From contig JAVHZZ010000003.1 in NCBI GenBank assembly GCA_036250195.1, forward strand, positions 20,269,504 to 20,333,503: DNA of 64,000 bases, read 5' to 3'. A model generated the notes under the pieces. It saw nothing but the letters and a program-made list of their open reading frames with translations. It made no database searches and was not told the origin of the DNA. Positions 1-12,412 of this stretch are shown one piece after another (the first letter of the stretch is position 1; the number at the start of each line of letters is the position of its first letter). A program made the translations under genes and the position numbers. The stretch is from Mixophyes australis. Taxonomy: Eukaryota > Chordata > Amphibia > Anura > Limnodynastidae.

Positions 1-793
1 TGCTGGGGACCCTGCTCCTTCCACTATATAACTCTCAGTCTGTGGCTTCCTGCTGCTTCCATTCCCCTCCTCACATCATGTCACTGCCCCTGTCATGTGC
101 AGCTCTGCCCTCACTAACACAATCATACAAGTGACCAGGTCTGATTTTACTGAAATCATCTGATCTGCTACAGGTTGTTCTGTCCCCGCCCACTTCCATG
201 TGACATAGGGAGATTGATAACAAAAAAAGTGCTGACCCCAATCACTTACCACTTTTAGGAGTTCAGGAGGTGGCGTTTGCTTATCATTTTCTTTTAAATC
301 CAGTTCATTCTTCCAAATCCGTCTGCAAAGTAAAAGATTGTAAGCGTTTGTCATACATAGCGCTAGATCCCACCCATGGCAGTCTATATATTTATACTGT
401 AGGTGACCCTGTAGGTACTGTACCCAGTGTAGGTGCTTGCTTTGACCTTGACTTGCCGGCTGTGTCTAACATATTTGTTACGGCTCATCCGTACAAGGAC
501 TCCCTCAACATAAATAAACCGCTGAATTGTGTCAGCATCATTTACTTGGGGTAAGCTTCGTGCCAGCTATATTACTGCGGTTGGTGTGGGTATTATCGGA
601 GGCATAGCGCAAAGATCAATGAATTCCTATGGAACACTGTGTCCCCTTCTTCTTCTATTGTTACATTCTGTTTGGAATGTAGCGAATGTTCCCTTAGAGC
701 TTTGTGTGAAGTCAGTATACTTGTATACTCACAGGTGTACAACAACAAGAAAATTTATACATTTGCTTGATTTGTAAAAATTAACAGGAAGTG
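1..793. other. No recognisable feature
   Basis: AT-rich single-copy-looking sequence. The open frames are short, lack splice-site support and show no domain I recognise. Confidence 0.5.
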
Positions 794-985
794 CATACTT
801 GCCAACTCTCCCAGAATGTCCGGGAGACTCCCGAAATCCAGGTCGGTCTCCCGGGACTCCCGGGAGAGCAGGCAATGCTCCCGATTCCCGACCGGCTCTG
901 CAAATTAAATAGAGTGGGGCGGGACTTAGTGGTGCCGTGTACGCGTCATCGTGGCCCCACCCCCTATTTTTATTGGCCAAAAAAT
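794..985. mobile_element. MITE copy, CATACTTGCCAA family, one end lost
   Basis: The copy starts with the terminus CATACTTGCCAACTCTCCC and runs through several CCCGGGAGA-type palindromic motifs. It matches, in reverse orientation, the intact 197-bp copy at 20464-20660, which has both termini and an 8-bp target duplication. Here the distal end is not recognisable, so the right boundary is approximate. Confidence 0.6.
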
Positions 986-2744
986 TAGTAGCCACACAAA
1001 TTGCTCGGAGGTCCAGCCGTCTGCATCAGAATAAATGACCCCACACTTTCACCAGCATTATCTAGCATATATAATAGCTACATACTGTACTATTCCTAGG
1101 TGCTCCTGGCATTGAAGTATAACCTTGCTGTGTGTAGCAGGACTGAAGATGTCACTTAATTGGTGGATAATTAACCAGGGGAGCCAGTGGCACTTGGATT
1201 GCCTTAAGCAATATTTAGACATGTCACGTCTGTCAGAATAAGTACATACATGGTGTCCATCATGTTTATTCACCGGTAATTCCATTAATAACAAGTTATA
1301 GAAACATATTCATTATCAGCATCCCAGCTGAGTAAATAATTTGTGACGAGCCGACGGGTTATCTGCTCATGGACCTCTGATCTTATCGCAAGCATTAAAG
1401 CGCTGATACGTTTTAAGACCTGCCATTTTTATCGTAATAAAAGCAAATTAGAAAAACAATTAAGATGTCCTAGTAAAAAAGGTGGACACAAGGTTTTTTT
1501 GGGGGGGAGGTGGTGATATTTTTGGCGTCGTAGAGAGGAAGCGGATGCAACGCCCCAAATTTGCTCAAAGCCTGCGCTGATGTATAAATGAGAACTCTAA
1601 AAAACAAAACTAATTATAGAGTGAGGACAAATAAGACATATTATTCCACTGATGCTCCTTAACCCATCCTGTCCGCAGAAACCACAGACGCAATTCTTAG
1701 CAAGTGCCTTACACAGACAATGTTGTTGTGCATTTGGATTTTGAAGTCCTTTCCTTACTCTGTGAAACATGTTGTTTTTGGTTTCTTTTCTCTAAAAGAT
1801 GCATAGATAGGTTTTCGTTTCAAGAACATACTTTGAGGAAGTTGCGGCTGCAACAGAACTACTTATCCCTTCCTCCCGATCCCTATCAAGCAAGATGTCA
1901 TCAGTCATTGCTGTGTAATCTGTTACTTTGCACAACTGAGTGTGACTTATCATCACCATCAGACCAAGTCTAATTGTAACTGATTCATCATCACTGTTGG
2001 CACTGACAGGCAATGCAACAGCAGTGATGATATCATCAACATCATCACACCAATCAGGACTGTCTTCTGGGGGGTGGGCTTGCAGACACAGAGTGTGCTG
2101 AGGGAATGGGGGAAATGCTGATCTTGGGGATAGCAGCTGGAGAATAAAGTGAAACTAAATGGTCCATTATCATCATCACCACCCTCACTTTTAGCTTAAT
2201 TTTTTTTACATGTAAGTAAACTCGAATTGCCCCCTCTTGCTTTGTCTATCCCTCAACATTATAATTACAATCAGTATAACGATCTTGCATTGGATAATTG
2301 TACACTCTCGACTGCCGATATTGTTTAAGTTTGTTTTTTTTGTACTCTAGTGACAACAATAACCGTCTTATGGCTGCTGTTTTTGCTGCCTCTAAGTTTG
2401 TGTCAACATCAGCAAGGACACCAATAAAGACTTGCCAGGGCAGCTAAGCATTATTGTGCCAAATTAGTCCAATGTTCTTAGGCTCTCTGGGTCTAATGGG
2501 TGTGACGACTCCCTGGCACAGCCAAAGCCTCAATGGGTAGAACAAATGTAACCTCCCATCTCCTGGTATGCAGACTGGGCGACGGGTCAAGGAGACCCCA
2601 AAATGTTTGGGAGACTTGGCAGCCCTGATAATGGGTAAGTTGTACAAGACTACACTAGTAGATATCTTTAAGCACAATGAAGCATTTTTTTTAATGTTTA
2701 GTTGTTGTTTCAGCTCAGCAAGATGGATTGTTCAGAACATGTGG
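986..2744. other. No recognisable feature
   Basis: No gene, RNA or repeat could be supported. Short ATC-rich stretches occur around 1945-2190, but no clean array. Confidence 0.4.
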
Positions 2745-3010
2745 GGGTCATTGGTGCGGCCTCATCTAGAATACTGTGTTCAGTTCTGGAGGCCATATCT
2801 CCAGAAGGGTATAAATACATTACAGACTGTACAAACAAGGGCAACTATAATGGTGCATGGTCTACAGCACAAAACTTACCCGGAAAGACTAAAAGATCTT
2901 ATTATGTATAGTTTGGCGCAGAGAAGGGAAAGGGGGGACATGATAGAAACTTTCAAATATATCCAGGGTTATAACAAGGTGCAGGAGGGAAACATTCTAC
3001 AAAGGAAGAG
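2745..3010 (+). pseudogene. CR1-type LINE reverse transcriptase C-terminus, 5'-truncated
   Basis: The frame reads LVRPHLEYCVQFWRPYLQKG, then an LQTVQTRAT segment, then YPERLKDLIMYSLAQRRERG and GDMIETFKYIQG. This order is characteristic of the region after the palm in CR1-clade LINE ORF2 proteins (established family knowledge). The endonuclease and catalytic YADD parts are missing, as in a normal 5'-truncated insertion. The frame continues into a QRKRSIRTRGHALTLGG segment, where the 44-bp minisatellite begins. The rest of the same ORF resumes at 6078, so the array sits inside the LINE coding sequence. It is not functional. Confidence 0.8.
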
Positions 3011-6000
3011 AAGTATTAGAACACGAGGACATGCACTGACACTGGGGGGAAGAGAAGTATTAGAACACGAGGACATGTACTGACACTGGCGGGAAGAGAA
3101 GTATTAGAACACGAGGACATGTACTGACACTGGCAGGAAGAGAAGTATTAGAACACGAGGACATGTACTGACACTGGCGGGGAAGAGAGGTATTAGAACA
3201 CGAGGACATGTACTGACACTGGGGGGAAGAGAAGTATTAGAACACGAGGACATGTACTGACACTGGGGGGAAGAGAAGTATTAGACCACGAGGACATGTA
3301 CTGACACTGGGGGGAAGAGAAGTATTAGAACACGAGGACATGCACTGACACTGGGGGGAAGAGAAGTATTAGGACACGAGGACATGTACTGACACTGGGG
3401 GGGAAGAGAAGTATTAGAACACGAGGACATGTACTGACACTGGCGGGGAAGAGAAGTATTAGAACATGAGGACATGTACTGACACTGGGGGGAAGAGAAG
3501 TATTAGAACATGAGGACATGTACTGACACTGGGGGGAAGAGAAGTATTAGGACACAAGGACATGTACTGACACTGGGGAAGAGAAGTATTAGGACACGAG
3601 GACATGTACTGACACTGGGGGGAAGAGAAGTATTAGGACACGAGGACATGTACTGACACTGGGAGGAAGAGAAGTATTAGAACACGAGGACATGTACTGA
3701 CACTGGAGGGAAGAGAAGTATTAGAACACGAGGACATGTACTGACACTGGGGGGAAGAGAAGTATTAGAACACGAGGACATGTACTGACACTGGCGGGAA
3801 GAGAAGTATTAGAACACGAGGACATGCACTGACACTGGGGGGAAGAGAAGTATTAGAACACGAGGACATGTACTGACACTGGGGGGAAGAGAAGTATTAG
3901 AACACGAGGACATGTACTGACACTGGGGGGAAGAGAAGTATTAGAACACGAGGACATGTACTGACACTGGTGGGAAGAGAAGTATTAGAACACGAGGACA
4001 TGTACTGACACTGGGGGGAAGAGAAGTATTAGAACACGAGGACATGTACTGACACTGGTGGGAAGAGAAGTATTAGAACACGAGGACATGTACTGACACT
4101 GGTGGGAAGAGAAGTATTAGAACACGAGGACATGTACTGACACTGGAGGGAAGAGAAGTATTAGAACACGAGGACATGTACTGACACTGGTGGGAAGAGA
4201 AGTATTAGGACACGAGGACATGTACTGACACTGGGGAAGAGAAGTATTAGGACACGAGGACATGTACTGACACTGGGGGGAAGAGAAGTATTAGAACACG
4301 AGGACATGTACTGACACTGGGGGGAAGAGAAGTATTAAAACACGAGGACATGTACTGACACTGGGGGGAAGAGAAGTATTAGAACACGAGGACATGTACT
4401 GACACTGGCGGGAAGAGAAGTATTAGAACACGAGGACATGTACTGACACTGGGGGGAAGAGAAGTATTAAAACACGAGGACATGTACTGACACTGGGGGG
4501 AAGAGAAGTATTAGAACACGAGGACATGTACTGACACTGGCGGGAAGAGAAGTATTAGAACACGAGGACATGTACTGACACTGGGGAAGAGAAGTATTAG
4601 AACACGAGGACATGTACTGACACTGGCGGGAAGAGAAGTATTAGAACACGAGGACATGCACTGACACTGGCGGGAAGAGAAGTATTAGAACACGAGGACA
4701 TGCACTGACACTGGGGGGAAGAGAAGTATTAGAACACGAGGACATGTACTGACACTGGATGGAAGAGAAGTATTAGAACACGAGGACATGTACTGACACT
4801 GGTGGGAAGAGAAGTATTAGAACACAAGGACATGTACTGACACTGGGGGGAAGAGAAGTATTAGAACACGAGGACATGTACTGACACTGGGGGGAAGAGA
4901 AGTATTAGGACACGAGGACATGTACTGACACTGGGGAAGAGAAGTATTAGGACACGAGGACATGTACTGACACTGGGGGGAAGAGAAGTATTAGGACACG
5001 AGGACATGTACTGACACTGGGGGGAAGAGAAGTATTAGAACACGAGGACATGTACTGACACTGGGGGGAAGAGAAGTATTAGAACACGAGGACATGTACT
5101 GACACTGGCGGGAAGAGAAGTATTAGAACACGAGGACATGTACTGACACTGGGGGGAAGAGAAGTATTAGAACACGAGGACATGTACTGACACTGGCGGG
5201 AAGAGAAGTATTAGAACACGAGGACATGCACTGATACTGGGGGGAAGAGAAGTATTAGAACACGAGGACATGTACTGACACTGGAGGGAAGAGAAGTATT
5301 AGAACACGAGGACATGTACTGACACTGGTGGGAAGAGAAGTATTAGAACACAAGGACATGTACTGACACTGGGGGGAAGAGAAGTATTAGAACACGAGGA
5401 CATGTACTGACACTGGCGGGAAGAGAAGTATTAGAACACAAGGACATGTACTGACACTGGGGGGAAGAGAAGTATTAGAACACAAGGACATGTACTGACA
5501 CTGGAGGGAAGAGAAGTATTAGAACACGAGGACATGTACTGACACTGGGGGGAAGAGAAGTATTAGAACACGAGGACATGTACTGACACTGGGGGGAAGA
5601 GAAGTATTAGAACACAAGGACATGTACTGACACTGGAGGGAAGAGAAGTATTAGAACACAAGGACATGTACTGACACTGGGGGGAAGAGAAGTATTAGAA
5701 CACAAGGACATGTACTGACACTGGGGGGAAGAGAAGTATTAGAACACAAGGACATGTACTGACACTGGGGGGAAGAGAAGTATTAGAACACAAGGACATG
5801 TACTGACACTGGGGGGAAGAGAAGTATTAGAACACGAGGACATGTACTGACACTGGGGGGAAGAGAAGTATTAGAACACAAGGACATGTACTGACACTGG
5901 GGGGAAGAGAAGTATTAGAACACGAGGACATGTACTGACACTGGGGGGAAGAGAAGTATTAGAACATGAGGACATGTACTGACACTGGAGGGAAGAGAAG

Positions 6001-6077
6001 TATTAGACCACGAGGACATGTACTGACACTGGGGGGAAGAGAAGTATTAGAACATGAGGACATGTACTGACACTCGG
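3004..6077. repeat. 44-bp minisatellite, about 70 copies
   Basis: The unit is 44 bp, built from GGGAAGAGAAGTATTAG, a RACACRAGGACATG part and YACTGACACTGG. It repeats for about 3.07 kb with few substitutions and small length changes in the G run (some units lose 2-3 bp). The first unit is continuous with LINE coding sequence (the RKRSIRTRGHALTLGG codons), so the array arose by expansion of a piece of the LINE ORF. Because 44 is not a multiple of 3, no long frame is kept. Confidence 0.97.
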
Positions 6078-6245
6078 GGGAAGTCGGTTCAGAGGAAATG
6101 TGAGGAAAAACTACATCACAGAAAGGGTAGTGGATAAGTGGAATATCCTCCAATCAGAGGTCGTATAGGATAATACAGTAGAGCAATTTAAACATCTTTA
6201 GGATAGTCATAATAGATAGAGCTATTTTGCTTGTCTCACCAATAT
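6078..6245 (+). pseudogene. CR1-type LINE ORF2 extreme C-terminus, beyond the minisatellite
   Basis: After the array the sequence reads RKNYITERVVDKWNILQSEVV with a stop, then DNTVEQFKHL. This is the usual CR1-clade ending (VV-x-W-N-x-L-P-x-EVV, then V-x-x-FK). Together with 2745-3010 it shows one LINE copy split by an internal array. In-frame stops show decay. Confidence 0.75.
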
Positions 6246-6364
6246 TCATGAAAATACAGCCTACTATATCAATTCAGTAGGATCCAATGACAATACTAAG
6301 CCCCCATGCAAGAAACCATTTTACGGGCTCAACTAACTCTGCGCCTAAGGGGTAGCTTTGGCAG

Positions 6365-6520
6365 ACCTTCTAAAAATTAAAAGTGGAGGCGTTGCCTGTA
6401 GCAACCAATGAGATTCCAGCTGTCATGTTCTAGAATGTACTAAATGAATTATAACTAGAATCTGACTGGTTGATATGGGCCACATCTGCAGATTTCCATT
6501 TTAGGTTTGATCACCAGCTC
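6365..6520. mobile_element. Old foldback MITE, same family as 15503-15674
   Basis: The arms read GTTGCCTGTAGCAACCAATG and ATTCCAGCTGTCAT on the left, and TAGAATCTGACTGGTTGAT on the right. They correspond to the inner arms of the near-perfect palindrome at 15503-15674. The arms have diverged and the outer termini are not clear. Confidence 0.5.
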
Positions 6521-7419
6521 TCTGTTATGTCGGTCTCCTCTGTGGGTTAAACAAAGTGAGAAAAACATTTCAGTAAATAGAAACCTTAGTTTCTTTTTCT
6601 ATCTCAATTTTTGTTTACATTTAAAGCAAGAAACAGGGCCAAAGGTGCCAGAATAAGTGGGTTTATTGCACATAATTGGCCAAACACCCGAGACATTGTG
6701 TTCTGGCCCCTAACTCCAGCCACTAATTCCGTACGATACATTACAAAGCCGCAAGGACCTCACAAACGGATGCCAGAATCCTTTATAACTCTGAGGCTAT
6801 TGTTAGCAACATCAGGAGTAAGTCTGTTTTCATCAATTGCTACACAGAAGCCCTGATACAGTTATTTATCAAACCTGCCAGATCTACACTGTTAATATGG
6901 GCCAGATGCATCCAATTTCCTGGACCTAAAACCTGTTCTCAGTGCATCCACCATAGAGGCTCGTTGGACACCCCCGAGAACGCTGCACATTTAACTATTT
7001 ATTCACCTTTTTGTAAATTGTTTCAGTAGATATAAAAGCGGAGTTATTGACGAGAATCCCCGCAAGCTCAGGGTGTTAATCATGCCAGGATTATAAGAGG
7101 CCTTCAGCAAGTGTCTGGGGGCCATGACTTTAAATGGGACCTAGCACCAGACTACGGGGGGGGGGGGGGCTATTTATTAAACGTCTTTCTACCGCAGAGC
7201 CATTTTATAAAAATAATATCACTGGGGAAGCTCTAACAGCAATATACTGGCTAGCGTGATAAGGTTTAATGATCATTTTGCCAGGTCAGTCTCCATCATT
7301 GTGACATGCACTACTGCTACAATCTTTCAGTTCCAGTAATAAAAAAATTCAGTATTCAGAAAAACAAACACATAAGACTTTGAAATGGACCAGTAGGAAC
7401 GAGCATCCTTTAAATATTT
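6521..7419. other. No gene seen; G14 run
   Basis: No supported gene. A run of 14 G at 7156-7169 is the only notable structure. Confidence 0.4.
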
Positions 7420-7665
7420 CAGGTCACATGATAAGTTCCCAAGGAACCAGTATCCCATGGTTATGTCAGGTCACATGATGAGTTCCCTAGGAACCAGTAT
7501 CCCATGGTTATGTCAGGTCACATGATGAGTTCCCTAGCAACTAGTATCCGATGGTTATGTCAGGTCACGTGATAAGTTCCCTAGGAACCAGTATACCTTG
7601 GTTATGTCAGGTTACATGATAAGTTCCCTAGGAACCAATATTTTATGAATATCTCAGGTCCATGA
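7420..7665. repeat. 47-bp minisatellite, about 5 copies
   Basis: The unit begins CAGGTCACATGATRAGTTCC, followed by CTAGGAACCAGTAT and CCCATGGTTATGT. Later units are more diverged. Confidence 0.9.
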
Positions 7666-7686
7666 TAAATTGCCTGCATCCTATCG

Positions 7687-8584
7687 CAGGGGCAAACACA
7701 GAATTTGTAGAGAGAGGTTCACAGCTCTCCCTTTTTGAGCAGAGCTGTGTCAAGCAGGACTTACCTCCCAGCTGTCCCTACAGTCAGGACAATCTCCTGA
7801 CTGACTGAGTGTGTCACCACAGTTGTTAGACTGTCCTGCTCTCTCCTATCTGTTCTTGTAGCTGTCACTACTTGTTGCTGCTGCTCGGGTCCTAAGCTCA
7901 GTTGCTGCTTGTCTGGATCCTGGAATGTTGGGTCCCTGTTTGGAAAAAGGACAGGTACATGATATAGAAATCCCAGCAATGAGTGAACACAGTAGGCCTC
8001 CCTCCCCCAAAGCAGACTGATATTAAATCAAATGTACCCACGTTTAATAATTAGGCCTCCCAGCAACCAACCCAGACAGCAAGTTAATGTCATTCACCTT
8101 TAATAAAAATATCCATTTACCCCAAAACAACCCCAGAATTAAATTAATAGTGTTTACATTTAATAAATAAACCTATTTCTTCCCAAACAATAAATAATTA
8201 GCATTCACTTTTAATAAATATCTCTCGTTCTCCCCAAACTCAGCCACACATTCAATCAATAGCATCTAAACCACCCCAGCATTAAATGAATAGTCCCATC
8301 ATCCCACCCTTAATAGGTCCACAACAACCCCACTATTAAATTAAATATCCCCAACCTTCACCACACCAATAAATTAAAAGCTCCCACTCTGAACCTACTA
8401 TGGAATTAATATTTCACACCCCATCCACATCACATAAAATACCCCCCCTACACTTACATTAAAATCCCTCTCCCCTCCCCCACACATATATTAAATGCCC
8501 CTCCGAGGCTTGTTTACAAGGGAACTATTGTACTTATACATTAACTCACCCACTTACATTAAAAGCACATAAGAACCCCCCCCC

Positions 8585-8621
<37 letters not shown>

Positions 8622-8874
8622 CCTCTTCATCTAGTGCTGTGTCTTGTGTCCTCCTGCTGCACATGAGACACACTGGCAGTGGGAGAGAGGGACAGAGGGA
8701 CTCAGAGCAGGGTAGAGATGGCTGTTAACAGGGCAGACAGAAACGATCTGCACACAAGCTGCAAAGTGGCTGGTCCCGGGGGCAGGGTCCAGCCACCTCA
8801 AGCATACAGTGCCCCAGGCTGGGAGGAGGGTTTCCAGGCACTAGGAAACCCCTCCTCGGTTTGCCTATGCTATG
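7687..8874 (+). mobile_element. Non-autonomous DNA transposon, CAGGGGCAAAC terminus
   Basis: The left end reads CAGGGGCAAACACAG and the right end reads GGTTTGCCTATGC. The same two ends occur in opposite orientation at 36821-37132. The inside carries an A/T-rich core with repeated ATTAAAT and TTTAATAAATA blocks, introduced by GTCTGGATCCTGGAATGTTG. That core is shared with the elements at 32381-33530, 57586-59119 and 63137-64000. No transposase frame is present. Boundaries are approximate and no target duplication was confirmed. Confidence 0.55.
8576..8617. repeat. C run followed by (CA)n microsatellite
   Basis: About 12 C, then about 15 CA units, inside the transposon above. Confidence 0.95.
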
Positions 8875-10643
8875 TATACACACCTCCCAGGTTACAGACA
8901 CCCTGTCTGACGCCATGACTTAAATCAGCAAAGAACAACGGACTCATAAAATAAACCTAGGTTCAAAATGTCACAAAGTTCTTTATTTCTAGAGCAACCT
9001 CACACCGGCCCCCAGGATCTTCTCCACCAATCACAAACTCCATCCATCTCTATCATATTGTAAAGAAGATTCATTGAATGACTGACAGGTGACTGGTGAC
9101 ACATGGTCAGATTTATTTTCTGGAAACCTGTGTGATACCGGTGAAATCTGTGGCTATGAACGAGCTTCATTTTGTCAGTGAAGTTAATTGTAGCAATGTA
9201 TCCATGCACTTAATTGATACTGTTAATTTACAGCCCAACGGGGGTTTGGAACAGTTTCCTCACACCCCAGCCAATCAAAGGAACGCTGCTCCGATTGGCT
9301 ACTCGCAAACAGACCCCCCCCCCCTTCATTCATCTCATTGTCACTGGACGTCCTGCATTGTCCAACATGGGTTTTATTTATTATTTAGCCATTGGTTGCT
9401 TCAAGTAAAAAACAAGGAAGATCCCTAAGGATTTAGGAGACATAAAAGACAGAATTGGAGAGTGTTATAAGTTAATAAATATTTTTGCAATTGTGTGGTG
9501 TCTCTATTTACTATTAGTTTTCTGTGGCGAACTACAGGTACCAGCTTTCCGCTGGCAGATAATGGCTGTCAGGGCTTGTCGGCACTTGTTCCCCACATAA
9601 AACTAATTTTTCGCTACAGCTAACTTATTACCCCAACCTGCAGAGGCCATGTGGTATATCACGGAGCTGGTTCTTACTAGGAGTGGGGCACGTTACATTT
9701 TGTGAGTGCATTTCCCTTGTGCAGTAAAAGAAAGAGGAATTTTGCACCTCAGAGTTAGACTTACGTTCGACTCTAAATATTTTTAATCCTTTCCCGAAAT
9801 TGGCCGTGTTATGATGTCTGCATTATACTCGCTTACTCATGACAGATGTTAACAGCTGTAAAGAATTTACTGTTTCCGAGACTAGCAAATTGTCTGCAAC
9901 ATTGGCAGTAACAGAGCTGGTTTGGTTCCTGCGCTCACAGACACCATTGTTCAAAAGAAATCTTAAAAACACATCAATACTCAGACTCAGAACACTGACA
10001 GAGAGGATTAAAACGGCAAAATAAGTTAATGTCACAACATTAAACGATATTCATTAATAATATATTTTATCCCGCTTTAAATCCTTGTGGAACAGATCCA
10101 TCCTGACAATCTGACGCTATACGGATGATTTAAATGCTCACAGAAATAAATTGGAAACAGACTTCTGTAAAAACAGCAGAAAATAGAGAATGTTATTCAT
10201 CGCAAGTCCTTCAGGGATCTGAGAACTTCTGGTATAAATGTTATTGACTTATTCATTTCAAACAAAAGAAGAAAAGAAGTTTTATTTTTTTCGAAATGGT
10301 GCTCTATTGGACTGTGCCCATTAATTATATTAAAAACATCATTCTTTATTAGTGATGCTTGTTTAAAACCACAGATGTTCTTTAGTCCAGGACTTGTTCT
10401 TCCAGCGAAGTATTATTAAAGTTTACAGAATAGGATAGATAGGAAACTGACGGATTGTTTGCCGCTACATACCTCTACTTTTCCATTTATATTCACACAA
10501 AAATAATTGTTTCCTCTCTCAATACTGAAATTATGGCTTTGTTCCTTATATAATATGTTTGTTGCGAGAGACTATTGATGTGTCTCTGAACATGTATAAA
10601 CATCAGACAGACTTTACAAGTTGGAGGCAGTTGGTGTGAAATA
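8875..10643. other. No recognisable feature
   Basis: No supported gene or repeat. C-rich homopolymer at 9313-9322. Confidence 0.4.
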
Positions 10644-10815
10644 CATACTTTAATACTCTCCCAGAACGCCCAGGAGACTCACGAATTTCAGGAAGTCCCC
10701 AAGGGGTCCAGGCAGAGTTTAACACCCTCCCGGATCGTTTATTACTGTCTATTGAAGTGGGCTAATTGTGTAACAGGGGATGGAGCAGTGAAAGCGCAAA
10801 TCACGCCATCACGTC
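10644..10815. mobile_element. Degenerate copy of the CATACTTGCCAA MITE
   Basis: Reads CATACTTTAATACTCTCCCA, then AGGAGACTCACGAATTTCAG and ACCCTCCCGGATCG. This is colinear with the 794 and 20464 copies but diverged. The end is approximate. Confidence 0.45.
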
Positions 10816-10864
10816 CCCTGCACTTGTCCGAAAGGTAAACAGGTATGCAGCATAATAGAGTATG

Positions 10865-11690
10865 TGCTGTCGAAATCGGTTGAAGCTTATACTGTTTGGT
10901 TGAAAGCAGAGATGTACTGGTTGAAGCTTATACTGTCTAATTTTTATCAGAGGTGAACAGGTTGAACTTATGCTATCTGGTTGATATCAAAGATGAACCG
11001 GTTGAACTTATGCTGTCTGGTTGATATCAGAAATGAACCAGTTGAACTTATGCTGTCTGGTTGATATCAGAGATGAACCAGTTGAACTTATGCTGTCTGG
11101 TTGATATCAGAGATGAACCGGTTGAACTTATGCTGTCTGGTTGATATCAGAGATGAATGAGTTGAAGCTTATACTGCCTGGTTGTTATCAGAGATAAACC
11201 AGTTGAAGCTTATGCTGCCTGGTTGTTATCAGAGATGAACTGGTTGAAAATGATGCTGTCTGGTTGATGTCAGAGATGAACTGGTTGCAACTTATGCTGC
11301 CTGGTTGATATCAGAGATTATCCGATAGCTTATGCTGACTGGTTGTTATCAGAGATATACTGGTTTAGAACTATACTGTCTGGTTGATATCAGAAATGAA
11401 CTGCTTGAAAATGATGCTGTCTGGTTGATATCAGAGATGAACTGGTTGAAGCTTATGCTGTCTGACTGATATCTGAGATTATCCGATAGCTTATGCTGCC
11501 TGGTTGTTATCAGAGATATACTGCTTTAGACCTATGCTGTCAGGTTGATATCAGAGATGATCCCATTGAAGCTTATGCAGCATGGTTGTTATCAGAGGTG
11601 TACTGGTTTAGAACTATGCTGTATGGTTGTTATCAGAGATGAACTGGTTGAAATCTATGCTGTCTGGTTGTTTTCAGAAGTGTAATGTTT
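10865..11690. repeat. 40-42-bp minisatellite, about 20 copies
   Basis: The consensus is CTGGTTGATATCAGAGATGA, then ACYGGTTGAA(GC)TTATGCTGT. The central copies (about 10960-11160) are nearly identical and the flanking ones are diverged, the usual pattern of array homogenisation from the centre. Many copies contain GATATC or AAGCTT. Confidence 0.95.
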
Positions 11691-11814
11691 GCAGTCTGTG
11701 TTGCAGTGCTATTATAACAGAGCAGAGCTAGGACACTGGGGAGGTACGTGGACCTTTAGGCCCCATAGCCGTACCCCCAACAAAGCTGATGGTTACTCCC
11801 CTACAGATAGCTTA

Positions 11815-11945
11815 ATTGTCTGTGAGGTGGGGAACTTAGACCGTAGCCTCCAATGGGGCAGCAACTGATGGGAATGATTAAACATTCCCTGTACAGCGGT
11901 ACATAATATGATGCCATTATATAGAGATAATAATTATAAGCATTG
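11815..11945 (+). mobile_element. L2/SINE 3'-tail fragment
   Basis: Reads CTTAGACCGTAGCCTCCAAT, GGGGCAGCAACTGATGG, then TGTACAGCGGTACATAATATG and a CATTATATAGA-ATAATAATTA end. It is colinear with the 3' part of the SINE at 21153-21290. Confidence 0.6.
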
Positions 11946-12345
11946 GGCAAGTGTTCACGCCCATTAAATTGTCACCCCCCCCCCCCACACCTTTCCATTA
12001 TTTGATAGTAGAATGGAGGAGAGATGGATACACACAAAGATCATTAATATCTATACAGTAATGCCCATGGGTATTATACAGACGTGGATGTGAAATGAGG
12101 GGCATAGTGGTCTCGAAACCAGCCAAGTGTGCTTTTAGTCCGTTGCTCCATATAGATCAATGATCTCTGTGTAAGTATACATCTCACCACTATTACCAGT
12201 TGTGTATGTGACCAAGGTGACCAGACTGGTCCCATTCACCACAACGCTTGGCCTGGTACCGTGACTTCCCTACGCTCTAGGGGTATCGTCGCCATATCTA
12301 AAGTGCACAGCATGAGAAACTTAGTCATTAATATATGCTGATCCG

Positions 12346-12412
12346 GGCTGGTGCTACCACTAGGTGAACCTAGGTGGTTGCTTAGGGCCAAAGGCGATAG
12401 GAGGCGCCTATA
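12346..12412. mobile_element. Fragment of the hAT-like family at 45971-46381
   Basis: Reads GGGCTGGTGCTACCACTAGG, then CCTAGGTGGTTGCTTAGGGC and AGGCGCC. It matches the left terminus of the intact element at 45971. The remainder is missing. Confidence 0.5.

Noticed and set aside
3004..6077. CRISPR-like array (regular 44-bp period)
   Set aside because: There are no variable spacers. Units are contiguous and derived from LINE coding sequence in a eukaryotic genome.
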